Shown: in pieces, positions 7,020 to 14,798 of the stretch
Numbering within the stretch: the stretch's first letter is position 1
Layout: the number at the start of each line of letters is the position of its first letter
Assembly: GCA_964392615.1 (NCBI GenBank)
Contig: CAYMRB010000107.1
Coordinates: forward strand, 1 to 24,093
Length of the DNA: 24,093 nt
Reading direction: 5' to 3'
Source of the DNA: CAYMRB01 sp964392615
GTDB taxonomy: Bacteria > Planctomycetota > UBA8108
Notes under the pieces: generated by a model
Database searches by the model: none
What the model saw: the letters and a program-made list of their open reading frames with translations, nothing else
What the model was told of the DNA's origin: nothing
Position numbers and translations under genes: made by a program

Positions 7020-7793
7020 ATGAGCGACCATCGTCGCGGAATCCGTCGAGCTTCTCTTTGCTGCATGTGGCTCGTCGGCACGGTCTTCAGCTGCGCCGCG
7101 CTCGACGCGGGACCGCTGTTCTTTGTCAGTCCTGGCTCGAATCCCGCCGGCGACCTCGCCTTTCAAGCGGCTCTCGCAGGCCGAACGATCGTCGAGGAGG
7201 ACTTCGACTCGAGTCCCAGCGTCCTCACAGCCGTCACCGCGGGGCCGGTGACGGTGAGCTTCTCTCTCCCGTCGGCGCCCGTCGGCGGTGTCGAGACCTT
7301 TGCCGGACTCTATGGCGGAAGCGCCGGAGGACAGTACGGCACCGTGTCCGGACGAGCGCTCTTGAACAGGAGATCCGGGGTGGTGGCGCGTGAGATGGAC
7401 TTCACGTTCGACACGGACGACGTCACGGCCTTCGGCATCTGGGCCTTCGCCGATTCCGGCTACTCGGACGATTCCTTCACGCTCCGGGTCGAGGGGATCG
7501 ATGGGACCATCTGGACGTCTCCGACGGCTCTCGACAACGGCCACGGATCGGGTTCTGCCACCGATTTCATGGTCGAGGGCTTTCTCGGCGTCTCGCTCGC
7601 CTCCGGCATTCGCTCGGTCACGGTCCTTGATGCGGCGACTGCCGGGTTTTTCGAGCTCGACCACATGCAACTCGCCGTGTCGGCCCCCGTGCCCGAGCCG
7701 GCATCCGCAGTCCTCGTGCTCGGCATGCTCGCCGGCGCTCTGACGACCCGTCGCTTCCGGGGCCTATGGAAGAACCGTCGCCGGCGAACCTGA
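7020..7793 (+). CDS. PEP-CTERM sorting-domain surface protein
   Basis: Secreted protein, 257 aa, from ATG 7020 preceded by GGAGG at about 7 nt. It has an N-terminal signal sequence (about residues 1-35, hydrophobic around SLCCMWLVGTVFSCAALDAG) and a beta-rich body with no catalytic motif I recognise. The C-terminal PEP-CTERM tripartite signal is clear: VPEPAS, a hydrophobic helix (AVLVLGMLAGAL), then a basic cluster (TTRRFRGLWKNRRRR). In known systems exosortase cleaves after the PEP motif and the protein goes to the surface or exopolysaccharide matrix. No exosortase lies in this window, so it must be elsewhere. The phrase TAGFFELDHMQLAV just before the signal is common among PEP-CTERM proteins. 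Family assignment is confident; ligand or role unknown. Confidence 0.9.
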   Translation: MSDHRRGIRRASLCCMWLVGTVFSCAALDAGPLFFVSPGSNPAGDLAFQAALAGRTIVEEDFDSSPSVLTAVTAGPVTVSFSLPSAPVGGVETFAGLYGGSAGGQYGTVSGRALLNRRSGVVAREMDFTFDTDDVTAFGIWAFADSGYSDDSFTLRVEGIDGTIWTSPTALDNGHGSGSATDFMVEGFLGVSLASGIRSVTVLDAATAGFFELDHMQLAVSAPVPEPASAVLVLGMLAGALTTRRFRGLWKNRRRRT

Positions 7794-7823
7794 CGGGGAT
7801 CGGGGGGCGAGCCCGAGCTCGGA

Positions 7824-7837
7824 CCGAGGCCTCTCGG
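7824..7837 (+). terminator. Weak hairpin after PEP-CTERM gene
   Basis: CCGAG-GCCT-CTCGG, 5-bp stem with a tetraloop, 31 nt past the PEP-CTERM stop. No T-run follows, so this is a weak candidate. Confidence 0.25.
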
Positions 7838-7872
7838 AGCCCGCCGTGCAGGGTTGGCGTGAACACGGCGGG

Positions 7873-7915
7873 CCGCTCGAGGGGTTGACTTCTCGCGCGG
7901 GTGGCTGGAGTGTGA
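7873..7915 (+). promoter_or_regulatory. Candidate promoter of the PQQ-like gene (CCGCTCGAGGGGTTGACTT, then GAGTGTGA)
   Basis: TTGACT (7885-7890), a 17-nt spacer, then GAGTGT (7908-7913), about 70 nt before the ATG. Directly upstream of TTGACT is an imperfect dyad CCGCTCGAGGGG. The same arrangement, with 17 of 19 bases identical over the upstream block and an identical GAGTGTG, occurs in front of the glycosidase operon on the opposite strand. GAGTGT is a poor sigma-70 -10, so an alternative sigma factor or an activator is plausible. Confidence 0.5.
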
Positions 7916-7982
7916 GATGTGTCTGACGCATGACCGCATGCCATCGTCATCTCACCCGGTCGTCGAGGAAGCGGATACCACG

Positions 7983-10900
7983 ATGAAGCAAGGGATCGCT
8001 CTCTGTGCGAGCCTGTTGGCCACGCTGTGCGCAGCTGTGCCGGCGGGCGCTGTGGATGTTGAAGGAGGCCTCATCGTCTGTGTGGGCGGGGAGGCGCTGG
8101 AAAGCGTTGCCGACGATTGGAAGAGGCCTGGTTGCGTCTTCCATTGCCTGGAAACGTCGGGCACCGAGATCGTCAGGCTTCGGAAGAATATTCGGGCCGC
8201 CGGTTGCTACGGCAAGGTGTCCGTGGCCGCGTTCGACGGCGAGCATCTGCCGTACGTCGACCGTCTGGTCGACCTGCTCGTGATCCGTGATCCGGAGTGC
8301 GGGGTCGGGGCCGAGGAAGTCGAGCGTGTCCTCGCCCCGTACGGGACAGCGATCGCGCCAGAGGGCTCACCCTGTATCCCGAAGCCCGCATCCCGTATCG
8401 GCGACGGGCTCGCCGAGTTCTCGAAGCCGTATCCGGCCGACATGGACGAGTGGCCGCAGTACTTGCATGGGGCCGACAACAACTGTGTGGCCCAGGACAC
8501 GGTCGTGGGCCCGCCACGGCATGTGCAGTGGATCTCCGTCCCGGCCTGGACGCGAGCGCATATCGGAGCGGCGACCGTCTCCTGCATGGTCTCGTCCGGC
8601 GGGCGACTGTTCACCATCGAGGACACCGAGACCGCCGAGAATCCCCTGCTGCCGGCGAAGTGGAAGCTGATCGCTCGCGGTGCCTTCAACGGCATCGTCC
8701 TCTGGACGCTGGACTATCCCGACTGGGAGCAATTGACGGTCTACATCAAGAACTACCATGCCCAGATGCAGCGACGGCTGGTCGCGATCGGGGATACCGT
8801 CTACTGCACGCCGGGACTCACCGCGCCGGTGACTGCCCTGGATGCGGCGACGGGAAAGACCGTGAGGGTTTTCAAGGGGACGGAGGGCACTCAGGAGCTC
8901 GTCTTCCACGACGGGCGGCTCTATGTCGCTGTGGGCGATCGCATGCACTTCTTCTCCTACAAGGGAGCGCAGGCCGCCGCCAAGGCACGGCGACGGGGGA
9001 AGGGTGCGAAAAAGAAGTCGGCAGCCGCGGAACCGGGCAAGACAGCTTCCGGCAACGCCTTTGGCGGCGACGGCTTCCCGATCCCGGCCTACAACCCTCG
9101 GACGCCCAACGCCGACGAACCCACGTGCGTCATCGTGGCCTTCGACGCCAGGACCGGGAGGGAAGCCTGGCGAACCGGGAAGCTCGACCGGTACGTCGGC
9201 TGCACGATGGCGCTGAAGGGCGACCGGCTGGTCTATCAGACCGCGCATGGCGTCTTCTGCGTCGACGCGGATACGGGCACCGAGAACTGGGCGGTCAAGA
9301 AGGACATTCCCTATGGAGTGGGCAGTCGTCCCAACTCGCTCGTGCTCTCCGACGAGGCCGTCTATTCCGAGGAAGGCAAGAGCGTGCATGCCTACTCGTT
9401 GGCCGACGGTAGCGACTACTGGGGCAAGGCCATCGTTGCGCGCAAGGGCTATCAGGCCTCGACCGATCTCTTGATCGCGGCCGACGCCCTGTGGATGTGC
9501 GGCAACTGCAACAACGCGAAAGGCATCGTCAACAAGCAACCGACGAGCTTCGACCTCAAGACGGGCGAGGAGATCAAGACGATCCCCCAGGTGCTTTCCA
9601 AGCCGATGGGGCACGATCGCTGTTTCCGCAACTTCGTCACCAAGCGCTTCTTCATCAACAGCAAGACCGGCGGGGCCGACTGCATGGACCTGGTGAGCGA
9701 CGCCGAGTACCCCGCTCCCTTCATGCGCGGCACGTGCAGCATGGGGCCGTTGCCCTGCAACGGGCTGATCTATTCCGGGCCCTATTCCTGCCAGTGTCAC
9801 CTTCCCGTCGGCCTGCACAACTTCAACGCCTACTACACCAACGAGGAATCGCTGGCGACCAAGGGGCAAGTCGTCAAGGTCGAGCGTTCGGTTCGCCTCG
9901 AGAAGGGGCCCGCCTACGGTCGGATCGGGAAGACCGGCCAGACCGCCGACGCCGCCTGGCCGACCTACCGACAGGATGCCCGACGGTACTCGGGAACCGT
10001 CGAGCGAGTGCCGACCAAGGGGCTGAAGCGGCTATGGCGCGCCGAATCGAGGACCCGAGTCAGCGCTCCGGTCGTTGCCGAGGACAAGGTCTTCGTTGCC
10101 GAGACCGATGCCCACGTGTTGCGAGCCCTGAAGGCCGACAGCGGCAAGACGCTGTGGGAGTATACTACCGGCGGCCGGATCGATTCTCCGCCGACCTACC
10201 ACAAGGGCTTGCTGCTGTTCGGTAGCCGCGACGGCTGGGTGCACTGTGTACGGGCCTCCGACGGTGCGTTCTCGTGGCGCTTCCGCGGCTTGCCTGACAG
10301 ATTGATCGGCGTCTTCGATCAGCTCGAGTCCGCTTGGCCCGTCCATGGGAGCGTGCTGGTCAAGAACGACACCGCCTACTTCTGCGCCGGTCGATCGTCC
10401 TTTCTCGACGGCGGGCTCTTCATCTATGGCCTGAATCCCGTCACCGGCGAGATACTCCACCAGCGTCAGTACTACGGCCCCTACGCCGACGACGGCTTCC
10501 CCGCGTTCGTCGAAAAGGGCAATAGATCGGAAACGGAGGTGATCCTCGGAACCACCGCCGATGTGATGAGCAGCGAGGGCGACACGCTCTACATTCGGCA
10601 GCGGGCCTTCCACCTCGACCTGACCGACGCTGAGGCGGGAACGCATCTTCTGGCCTCCGCCGGCATGCTGGAGTCACGACGCCAACACCGGGAGTACAAG
10701 CTCGTCCAGAAGGACTTCAACCACCGTAAGAAGTGGACCACGTCGAAGACCGAGTATCCGACCGGCGACATCATCGTGTCCGACGGTACGGACTACTACT
10801 CGGTGTTCGGACATCCCGTGAACCGCGGCTCGAGCTTCGATCCGCGTGGCGGCTATGCACTGATGGCCAAGACCAAGTCGGCGGATAGCTGGACGAGCAA

Positions 10901-11186
10901 GTGGGCGGTGCAGATTCCGATCACCGGCAAGGCCATGGTTCTGGCCGGGGGCACGGTTTTCGTAGCCGGCGCGCCGCTAGTTTTCCACCGCGACGACTAC
11001 GCGGCCGCGTACGCCGGGCGCCTGGGCGGTGTCCTTTGGGCAGCGTCCGCCGACGACGGGACCAAGCTGGCCGAGTATGAGCTGGACGTCCTTCCCGCCT
11101 GGGACGGCATGGCTGCCGCCGACGGCCGGCTGTTCGTCGCCAACCAGGACGGCAGCATCGATTGCTGGGGCGTGGACTCCGACTGA
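7983..11186 (+). CDS. Large secreted PQQ-like beta-propeller protein with degenerate methyltransferase-like N-terminal domain
   Basis: 1067 aa. A signal peptide occupies residues 1-23 (MKQGIALCASLLATLCAAVP, cleaved near AGA). Residues about 24-135 resemble a Rossmann methyltransferase fold: GGLIVCVGG in place of the glycine-rich SAM loop, YGKVSVAAFDGEHLPY, DLLVIRD, then VERVLAPYG. The acidic SAM-binding residues look degraded. From about 145 onward come repeated PQQ-like propeller blades (GRLFTIEDTE, FNGIVLWTLD, VTALDAATGKTVRVFKG, VIVAFDARTGREAWRTGK, LRALKADSGKTLWEYTTGG, DGWVHCVRASDG). A lysine/alanine-rich insert lies at about 326-362. No CxxCH haem site is present. Proteins of this layout are known to me from Planctomycetota, function unproven. 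The ATG at 7983 was chosen for the signal peptide; the frame opens earlier, at 7917. Confidence 0.85.
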   Translation: MKQGIALCASLLATLCAAVPAGAVDVEGGLIVCVGGEALESVADDWKRPGCVFHCLETSGTEIVRLRKNIRAAGCYGKVSVAAFDGEHLPYVDRLVDLLVIRDPECGVGAEEVERVLAPYGTAIAPEGSPCIPKPASRIGDGLAEFSKPYPADMDEWPQYLHGADNNCVAQDTVVGPPRHVQWISVPAWTRAHIGAATVSCMVSSGGRLFTIEDTETAENPLLPAKWKLIARGAFNGIVLWTLDYPDWEQLTVYIKNYHAQMQRRLVAIGDTVYCTPGLTAPVTALDAATGKTVRVFKGTEGTQELVFHDGRLYVAVGDRMHFFSYKGAQAAAKARRRGKGAKKKSAAAEPGKTASGNAFGGDGFPIPAYNPRTPNADEPTCVIVAFDARTGREAWRTGKLDRYVGCTMALKGDRLVYQTAHGVFCVDADTGTENWAVKKDIPYGVGSRPNSLVLSDEAVYSEEGKSVHAYSLADGSDYWGKAIVARKGYQASTDLLIAADALWMCGNCNNAKGIVNKQPTSFDLKTGEEIKTIPQVLSKPMGHDRCFRNFVTKRFFINSKTGGADCMDLVSDAEYPAPFMRGTCSMGPLPCNGLIYSGPYSCQCHLPVGLHNFNAYYTNEESLATKGQVVKVERSVRLEKGPAYGRIGKTGQTADAAWPTYRQDARRYSGTVERVPTKGLKRLWRAESRTRVSAPVVAEDKVFVAETDAHVLRALKADSGKTLWEYTTGGRIDSPPTYHKGLLLFGSRDGWVHCVRASDGAFSWRFRGLPDRLIGVFDQLESAWPVHGSVLVKNDTAYFCAGRSSFLDGGLFIYGLNPVTGEILHQRQYYGPYADDGFPAFVEKGNRSETEVILGTTADVMSSEGDTLYIRQRAFHLDLTDAEAGTHLLASAGMLESRRQHREYKLVQKDFNHRKKWTTSKTEYPTGDIIVSDGTDYYSVFGHPVNRGSSFDPRGGYALMAKTKSADSWTSKWAVQIPITGKAMVLAGGTVFVAGAPLVFHRDDYAAAYAGRLGGVLWAASADDGTKLAEYELDVLPAWDGMAAADGRLFVANQDGSIDCWGVDSD

Positions 11187-11226
11187 CAGCCCGCACGGTC
11201 TCTCGCCACCCGGCGCCGAAATTCCC

Positions 11227-11252
11227 CTGCTGCGCGAGGATTCGCGCAGCGG
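11227..11252 (+). terminator. Hairpin terminator after the PQQ-like gene
   Basis: Near-perfect 11-bp stem (CTGCTGCGCGA paired with TCGCGCAGCGG, one G-U pair) around the loop GGAT, 40 nt after the stop. It lacks a T-tract, as with the other hairpins in this window. Its strength and position make it the likely end of the PQQ-like transcript. Confidence 0.6.
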
Positions 11253-11292
11253 CAGCCCGTATGCGCTGACGCGGCTGCTGAATCTTCGTCCA

Positions 11293-11309
11293 TGGCACGC
11301 CATGTGCCA
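11293..11309 (+). promoter_or_regulatory. Sigma-54-like -24/-12 site upstream of Calx-beta gene
   Basis: TGGCACG (11293-11299), 4 nt, then GTGCC (11304-11308). It keeps the invariant GG and GC dinucleotides at the correct spacing of the sigma-54 consensus (TGGCACG-N4-TTGCA). A start near 11319 would leave a leader of about 50 nt before the ATG. The same bases form the inverted repeat TGGCAC-N5-GTGCCA, so a repressor site or hairpin is an alternative reading. A second candidate, TAGACG-N17-GAGTGT (11313-11341), overlaps the same leader. Confidence 0.45.
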
Positions 11310-11367
11310 AGATAGACGCGGCTTGGCTGGTCTCGGAGTGTCTGAACGACGAGGAGCCGTGGGTCTC

Positions 11368-14300
11368 ATGAGAAAGCGCTGGTTCGCGTCGCCGCTGGCG
11401 GCATTCGGTGTCGTCTTCCTTTTCGGTCTCGTCCTCCTGTGTCGCGGGCTTCGTCCGCCGTGGGCCGGGGCGCAGGGGATTCCATCGGTCCATACGGTGA
11501 CGTCCGTCGGTGACCTCGGCGACGCCGATCTCGACGACGGCGTTTGCGATGACGGCACGGGCGAGTGCACCCTTCGCGCTGCGATCGAGCAGGCGAACCA
11601 TACCGGCGGCGAACACGATGTCGAGTTCGCGATTCCGGGAGCCGGCGTGCACTCGATCGTCCCGGCGACGCCGCTGCCGACGATCGCCACGGCCGTGCGC
11701 ATCCGCGGCGAGACGCAGCCTGGCGCCACGGCGGCCGCGCTGACTGCAAACGGCATCGAGGCGACGATCGCGATCCGCCTCGACGGCGCGTCGGTGATCG
11801 CGAGCGGTCTGACGTTCGACGCCGAGAACTGCCGCGTCTCGGGCCTCTCGATCACCGGCTTCGGCCAAGGCGGCATGACGCTCGCGAGCGGCAACTGCGC
11901 CGTCGTCGGGAACTTCATCGGTCTCGCTCCGGACGGCTCCGAGGCTCGCAACACGGCGTTCGGAGTCAAGGTGCGCGATGGATCGCACTCGCTATCAACG
12001 AACGTCATTTCCAGCCACACGGTCGACCCGGCACGAATCGGTCCCGGAATCCACGTGGAGAACGGCCACATCACCGTCGTCGAGAACTACATCGGCACAG
12101 ACCCGACCGGCACCGAGGCGCGGCCCAACACGCACGGCGTCTACGTTCAGTCCTCGGGCCATGTATTCGAGCGCAACTTGATCTCGGCGAATCAGGTCTG
12201 GGGCATCTGGTACCGCGTCTTCGCTCCAGGCTCGCCGTCTCGCATCCTCGGCAATCGCATCGGCACGGACCGGACCGGCACCGTGTCCCTCGGCGGTGGC
12301 GGCGGTATCGCGCTCACCGACATGAACGGCCGTTTCGATGATGGCGCGCGGACCCGCATCGGCGGCTTCGGCCCCGGCGAGGGCAACCTGATCTCCGGAA
12401 ACCAATCCGCCGCGATCTGGCATCCGGTCGGCGACACGATCGAGGGCAATCTGATCGGCGTTGCGGCTGACGGTGTCAGTCCGCTGGGCAACGACACGGG
12501 CATCATCATCGAGCGCGCCGCCGGCAATCGTGTGGTCGGCAACACGATCGCGAACAACGGCTCCGGGATCGTACTCCTCGGCATAAGGGCGACCGACACG
12601 GGCCACACCATCCGCGGCAACTCGATCTACGGGAACAGTCTGCTCGGCATCGACCTGCGGGGCGAGGGGCAAACTCTGAACGATGCGGGCGACGCCGACA
12701 CCGGCCCGAATCACCTGCAGAATTTCCCCGTACTGTCGGCGGTCGTGCCGGGTACAGGCACGACGCGATTCGAGGGCGTGCTCGATAGCGCGCCGAGCTC
12801 GGTCTACACGCTCGAGTTCTTCTCGAACGAGGTGTGCGGCGCCAGCGGCTACGGCGAGGGCCGCTATCTCTGGGGTTCTGCCGACGCCGTGACCGACGCC
12901 GACGGCATCGCCTCGTTCGCGTTCTCGTTCGCCGGTTCGCACCCCGGAGAGTTCTACACCGCGACCGCGACCGCGGCCGACGGCAGCACGTCGGAGTTCT
13001 GCGAGTGCCTGCACGTCGTCGGTCGAGGCAACGGCGAGCTCGAGTTCAACCAGGCGACGTACGAGGTCGCCGAGAGCCAGGTCGATCCAGACGCGACGGG
13101 CTTCTGGCTGCCGGTCGCGATCCGCCGTACGAGCGGCGCCTTCGGAGAAATCACCGTCGACTTCGCGACGGGGGACGGCACCGCCGAGGCTCCGGACGAC
13201 TACCTCGAGCGCTCGGGGACCGCGACTTTCGGCGACGACGACGTGACCTACGAGTTCGAGGTGTTCGTCCGCGCCGACGACGAGATCGAGTCCGACGAGA
13301 CGATCGAGCTCACGCTCTCGTCGCCGACGGGAGGCGCAACGCTCGGCGCACAGCAGACGGCGCAGATCGTGATCCTGAACGACGACGTCGTCTCGTTTGC
13401 GTTCGAGAGTTCGAGCCTGACGGTCGCCGAGGACGATGCGGCCGTGACCGCTCGCGTCACGCTGACTCCCCCGGCCGTCATGCCCGTCACCGTCGATTGG
13501 GAGACCGCCGACGGCAGTGCTCGCGCCGGCGAGGACTACTCGCTGGCGAGCGGGTCGTTGCGGTTCGACGTCGGTGAGAGCCAGAAGGACTTCTCCGTCA
13601 CGATCCTCCAGGACGACATCCCCGAGCAGCCGGAGACGATCCGGTTGCTCCTGCAGGGCGGCTCGGGCACGGCGCCGGGCACCGACGCGTCCGCGACGGT
13701 CTCGATCGAGGACGACGACGATGCCCCCGGCATGGTCCAGTTCAGTCAGCCGACGTACGACGCGATCACCGAGACGTTCCCGCGTGAGAACAGCCGGAAT
13801 CTGGTCATCGTCCGCACCGGCGGGTTCACCGGCGAGCTGCGGTACCGCCTCGAGCTCAGCGGCACCGCCGTCGTCGGCGAGGATTTCGACTTCCACGATG
13901 ACTACACCGTCGTGTTCCCGGAGGGAGTGACCGAGGCGACGCGGAGAATCTCCGCGCGCGGGACCCCCGAGCTCGAGAGCACGGAGTTCGTCATCGCCAC
14001 GCTCGTCCCTCTCGATGGCGCGGTCGTCGGGCCGTTCAGCTCGACGCGGGTCATCATCTGGGACTCGGACTTCGTGCAGACGGTCCCGGAAGGCTCGTTT
14101 CACGTCGTCGCGCCCAGTGAGGTGGACGAGGGCGACGCGCTCACTATCCGCGTGGGCAGACACAGCGGCGATTGGGGACGGGTGACGGTGGATCTGTCCG
14201 TGCGCGACGTGACGACCACGTCCGGCGTCGACTACGACGCCATCCCGATCCAGACGGTGGTGTTCGAGCACTTCGACGACGAACCCAAGGAGGTGACGCT

Positions 14301-14793
14301 TCAGACGCTGACGGACGCCCTCGACGAGGGGACGGAGAACTTCGAGTTTCTGCTGTCGAACGCGACCGACGGCGCGTTGATCAGCACCGTCGGGGTCTTC
14401 TCGAGCATCCACGATGTCAGCGCCGATCCCGTCGGCACGCTGCGCTTCTCCGGCTCGCGCGCGACGGTCTCCGAGGGCGCGGGCACGTTCACCACGAGCG
14501 TCTCGCGGGTCGACGGCACCCGAGGCGAGGTCCGGGTGGCGTTCGCGACATCGGGTCGCGGAAGCCGCTACGTGCCCGTCAACTCGACGCTCGTGTTCCC
14601 GGACGGAGTCACGAGCCGGTCGATCACCGTGCCGCTCGTCGACGACGACGTCGAGAACGACGACGAGGTGTTCACCATCACGCTCTTCAGCCCGACGAAC
14701 GGTGCGAGCATCGAAGCTCACCGGCGCCAGCTGCCCGTGACGATCGAAGACGACGACGAGTCCGCGCTCGAGGCGGAGTGCTCGGAGGAATGA
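11368..14793 (+). CDS. Secreted CSLREA / right-handed beta-helix / Calx-beta repeat protein
   Basis: 1141 aa from ATG 11368, with GAGGAG 11 nt upstream. The signal peptide spans residues 1-36 (long, ends near AGAQG). Residues about 40-78 form a CSLREA-type domain (VTSVGDLGDADLDDGVCDDG, then GECTLRAAIEQAN). Residues about 80-470 are a right-handed parallel beta-helix with recurring N-x-IG-x-D-x-TG turns (VGNFIGLAPDGSEA, VENYIGTDPTGTEA, LGNRIGTDRTGT, IEGNLIGVAADGVS). Five Calx-beta domains follow at about 555-670, 674-787, 788-895, 909-1015 and 1022-1132, each with the AExD / DGTA..DY / DD..E..E pattern and ending in an acidic IEDDD-type strand. It probably binds calcium and acts as a surface adhesin or matrix protein. 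No C-terminal sorting signal is seen. Its TGA overlaps the next gene's first possible ATG. Confidence 0.9.
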   Translation: MRKRWFASPLAAFGVVFLFGLVLLCRGLRPPWAGAQGIPSVHTVTSVGDLGDADLDDGVCDDGTGECTLRAAIEQANHTGGEHDVEFAIPGAGVHSIVPATPLPTIATAVRIRGETQPGATAAALTANGIEATIAIRLDGASVIASGLTFDAENCRVSGLSITGFGQGGMTLASGNCAVVGNFIGLAPDGSEARNTAFGVKVRDGSHSLSTNVISSHTVDPARIGPGIHVENGHITVVENYIGTDPTGTEARPNTHGVYVQSSGHVFERNLISANQVWGIWYRVFAPGSPSRILGNRIGTDRTGTVSLGGGGGIALTDMNGRFDDGARTRIGGFGPGEGNLISGNQSAAIWHPVGDTIEGNLIGVAADGVSPLGNDTGIIIERAAGNRVVGNTIANNGSGIVLLGIRATDTGHTIRGNSIYGNSLLGIDLRGEGQTLNDAGDADTGPNHLQNFPVLSAVVPGTGTTRFEGVLDSAPSSVYTLEFFSNEVCGASGYGEGRYLWGSADAVTDADGIASFAFSFAGSHPGEFYTATATAADGSTSEFCECLHVVGRGNGELEFNQATYEVAESQVDPDATGFWLPVAIRRTSGAFGEITVDFATGDGTAEAPDDYLERSGTATFGDDDVTYEFEVFVRADDEIESDETIELTLSSPTGGATLGAQQTAQIVILNDDVVSFAFESSSLTVAEDDAAVTARVTLTPPAVMPVTVDWETADGSARAGEDYSLASGSLRFDVGESQKDFSVTILQDDIPEQPETIRLLLQGGSGTAPGTDASATVSIEDDDDAPGMVQFSQPTYDAITETFPRENSRNLVIVRTGGFTGELRYRLELSGTAVVGEDFDFHDDYTVVFPEGVTEATRRISARGTPELESTEFVIATLVPLDGAVVGPFSSTRVIIWDSDFVQTVPEGSFHVVAPSEVDEGDALTIRVGRHSGDWGRVTVDLSVRDVTTTSGVDYDAIPIQTVVFEHFDDEPKEVTLQTLTDALDEGTENFEFLLSNATDGALISTVGVFSSIHDVSADPVGTLRFSGSRATVSEGAGTFTTSVSRVDGTRGEVRVAFATSGRGSRYVPVNSTLVFPDGVTSRSITVPLVDDDVENDDEVFTITLFSPTNGASIEAHRRQLPVTIEDDDESALEAECSEE

Positions 14794-14798
14794 CAGCC

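Noticed and set aside
9787..9800. Possible haem-binding CxxCH in the PQQ-like protein
   Set aside because: The residues are S-C-Q-C-H, one residue short of CxxCH.
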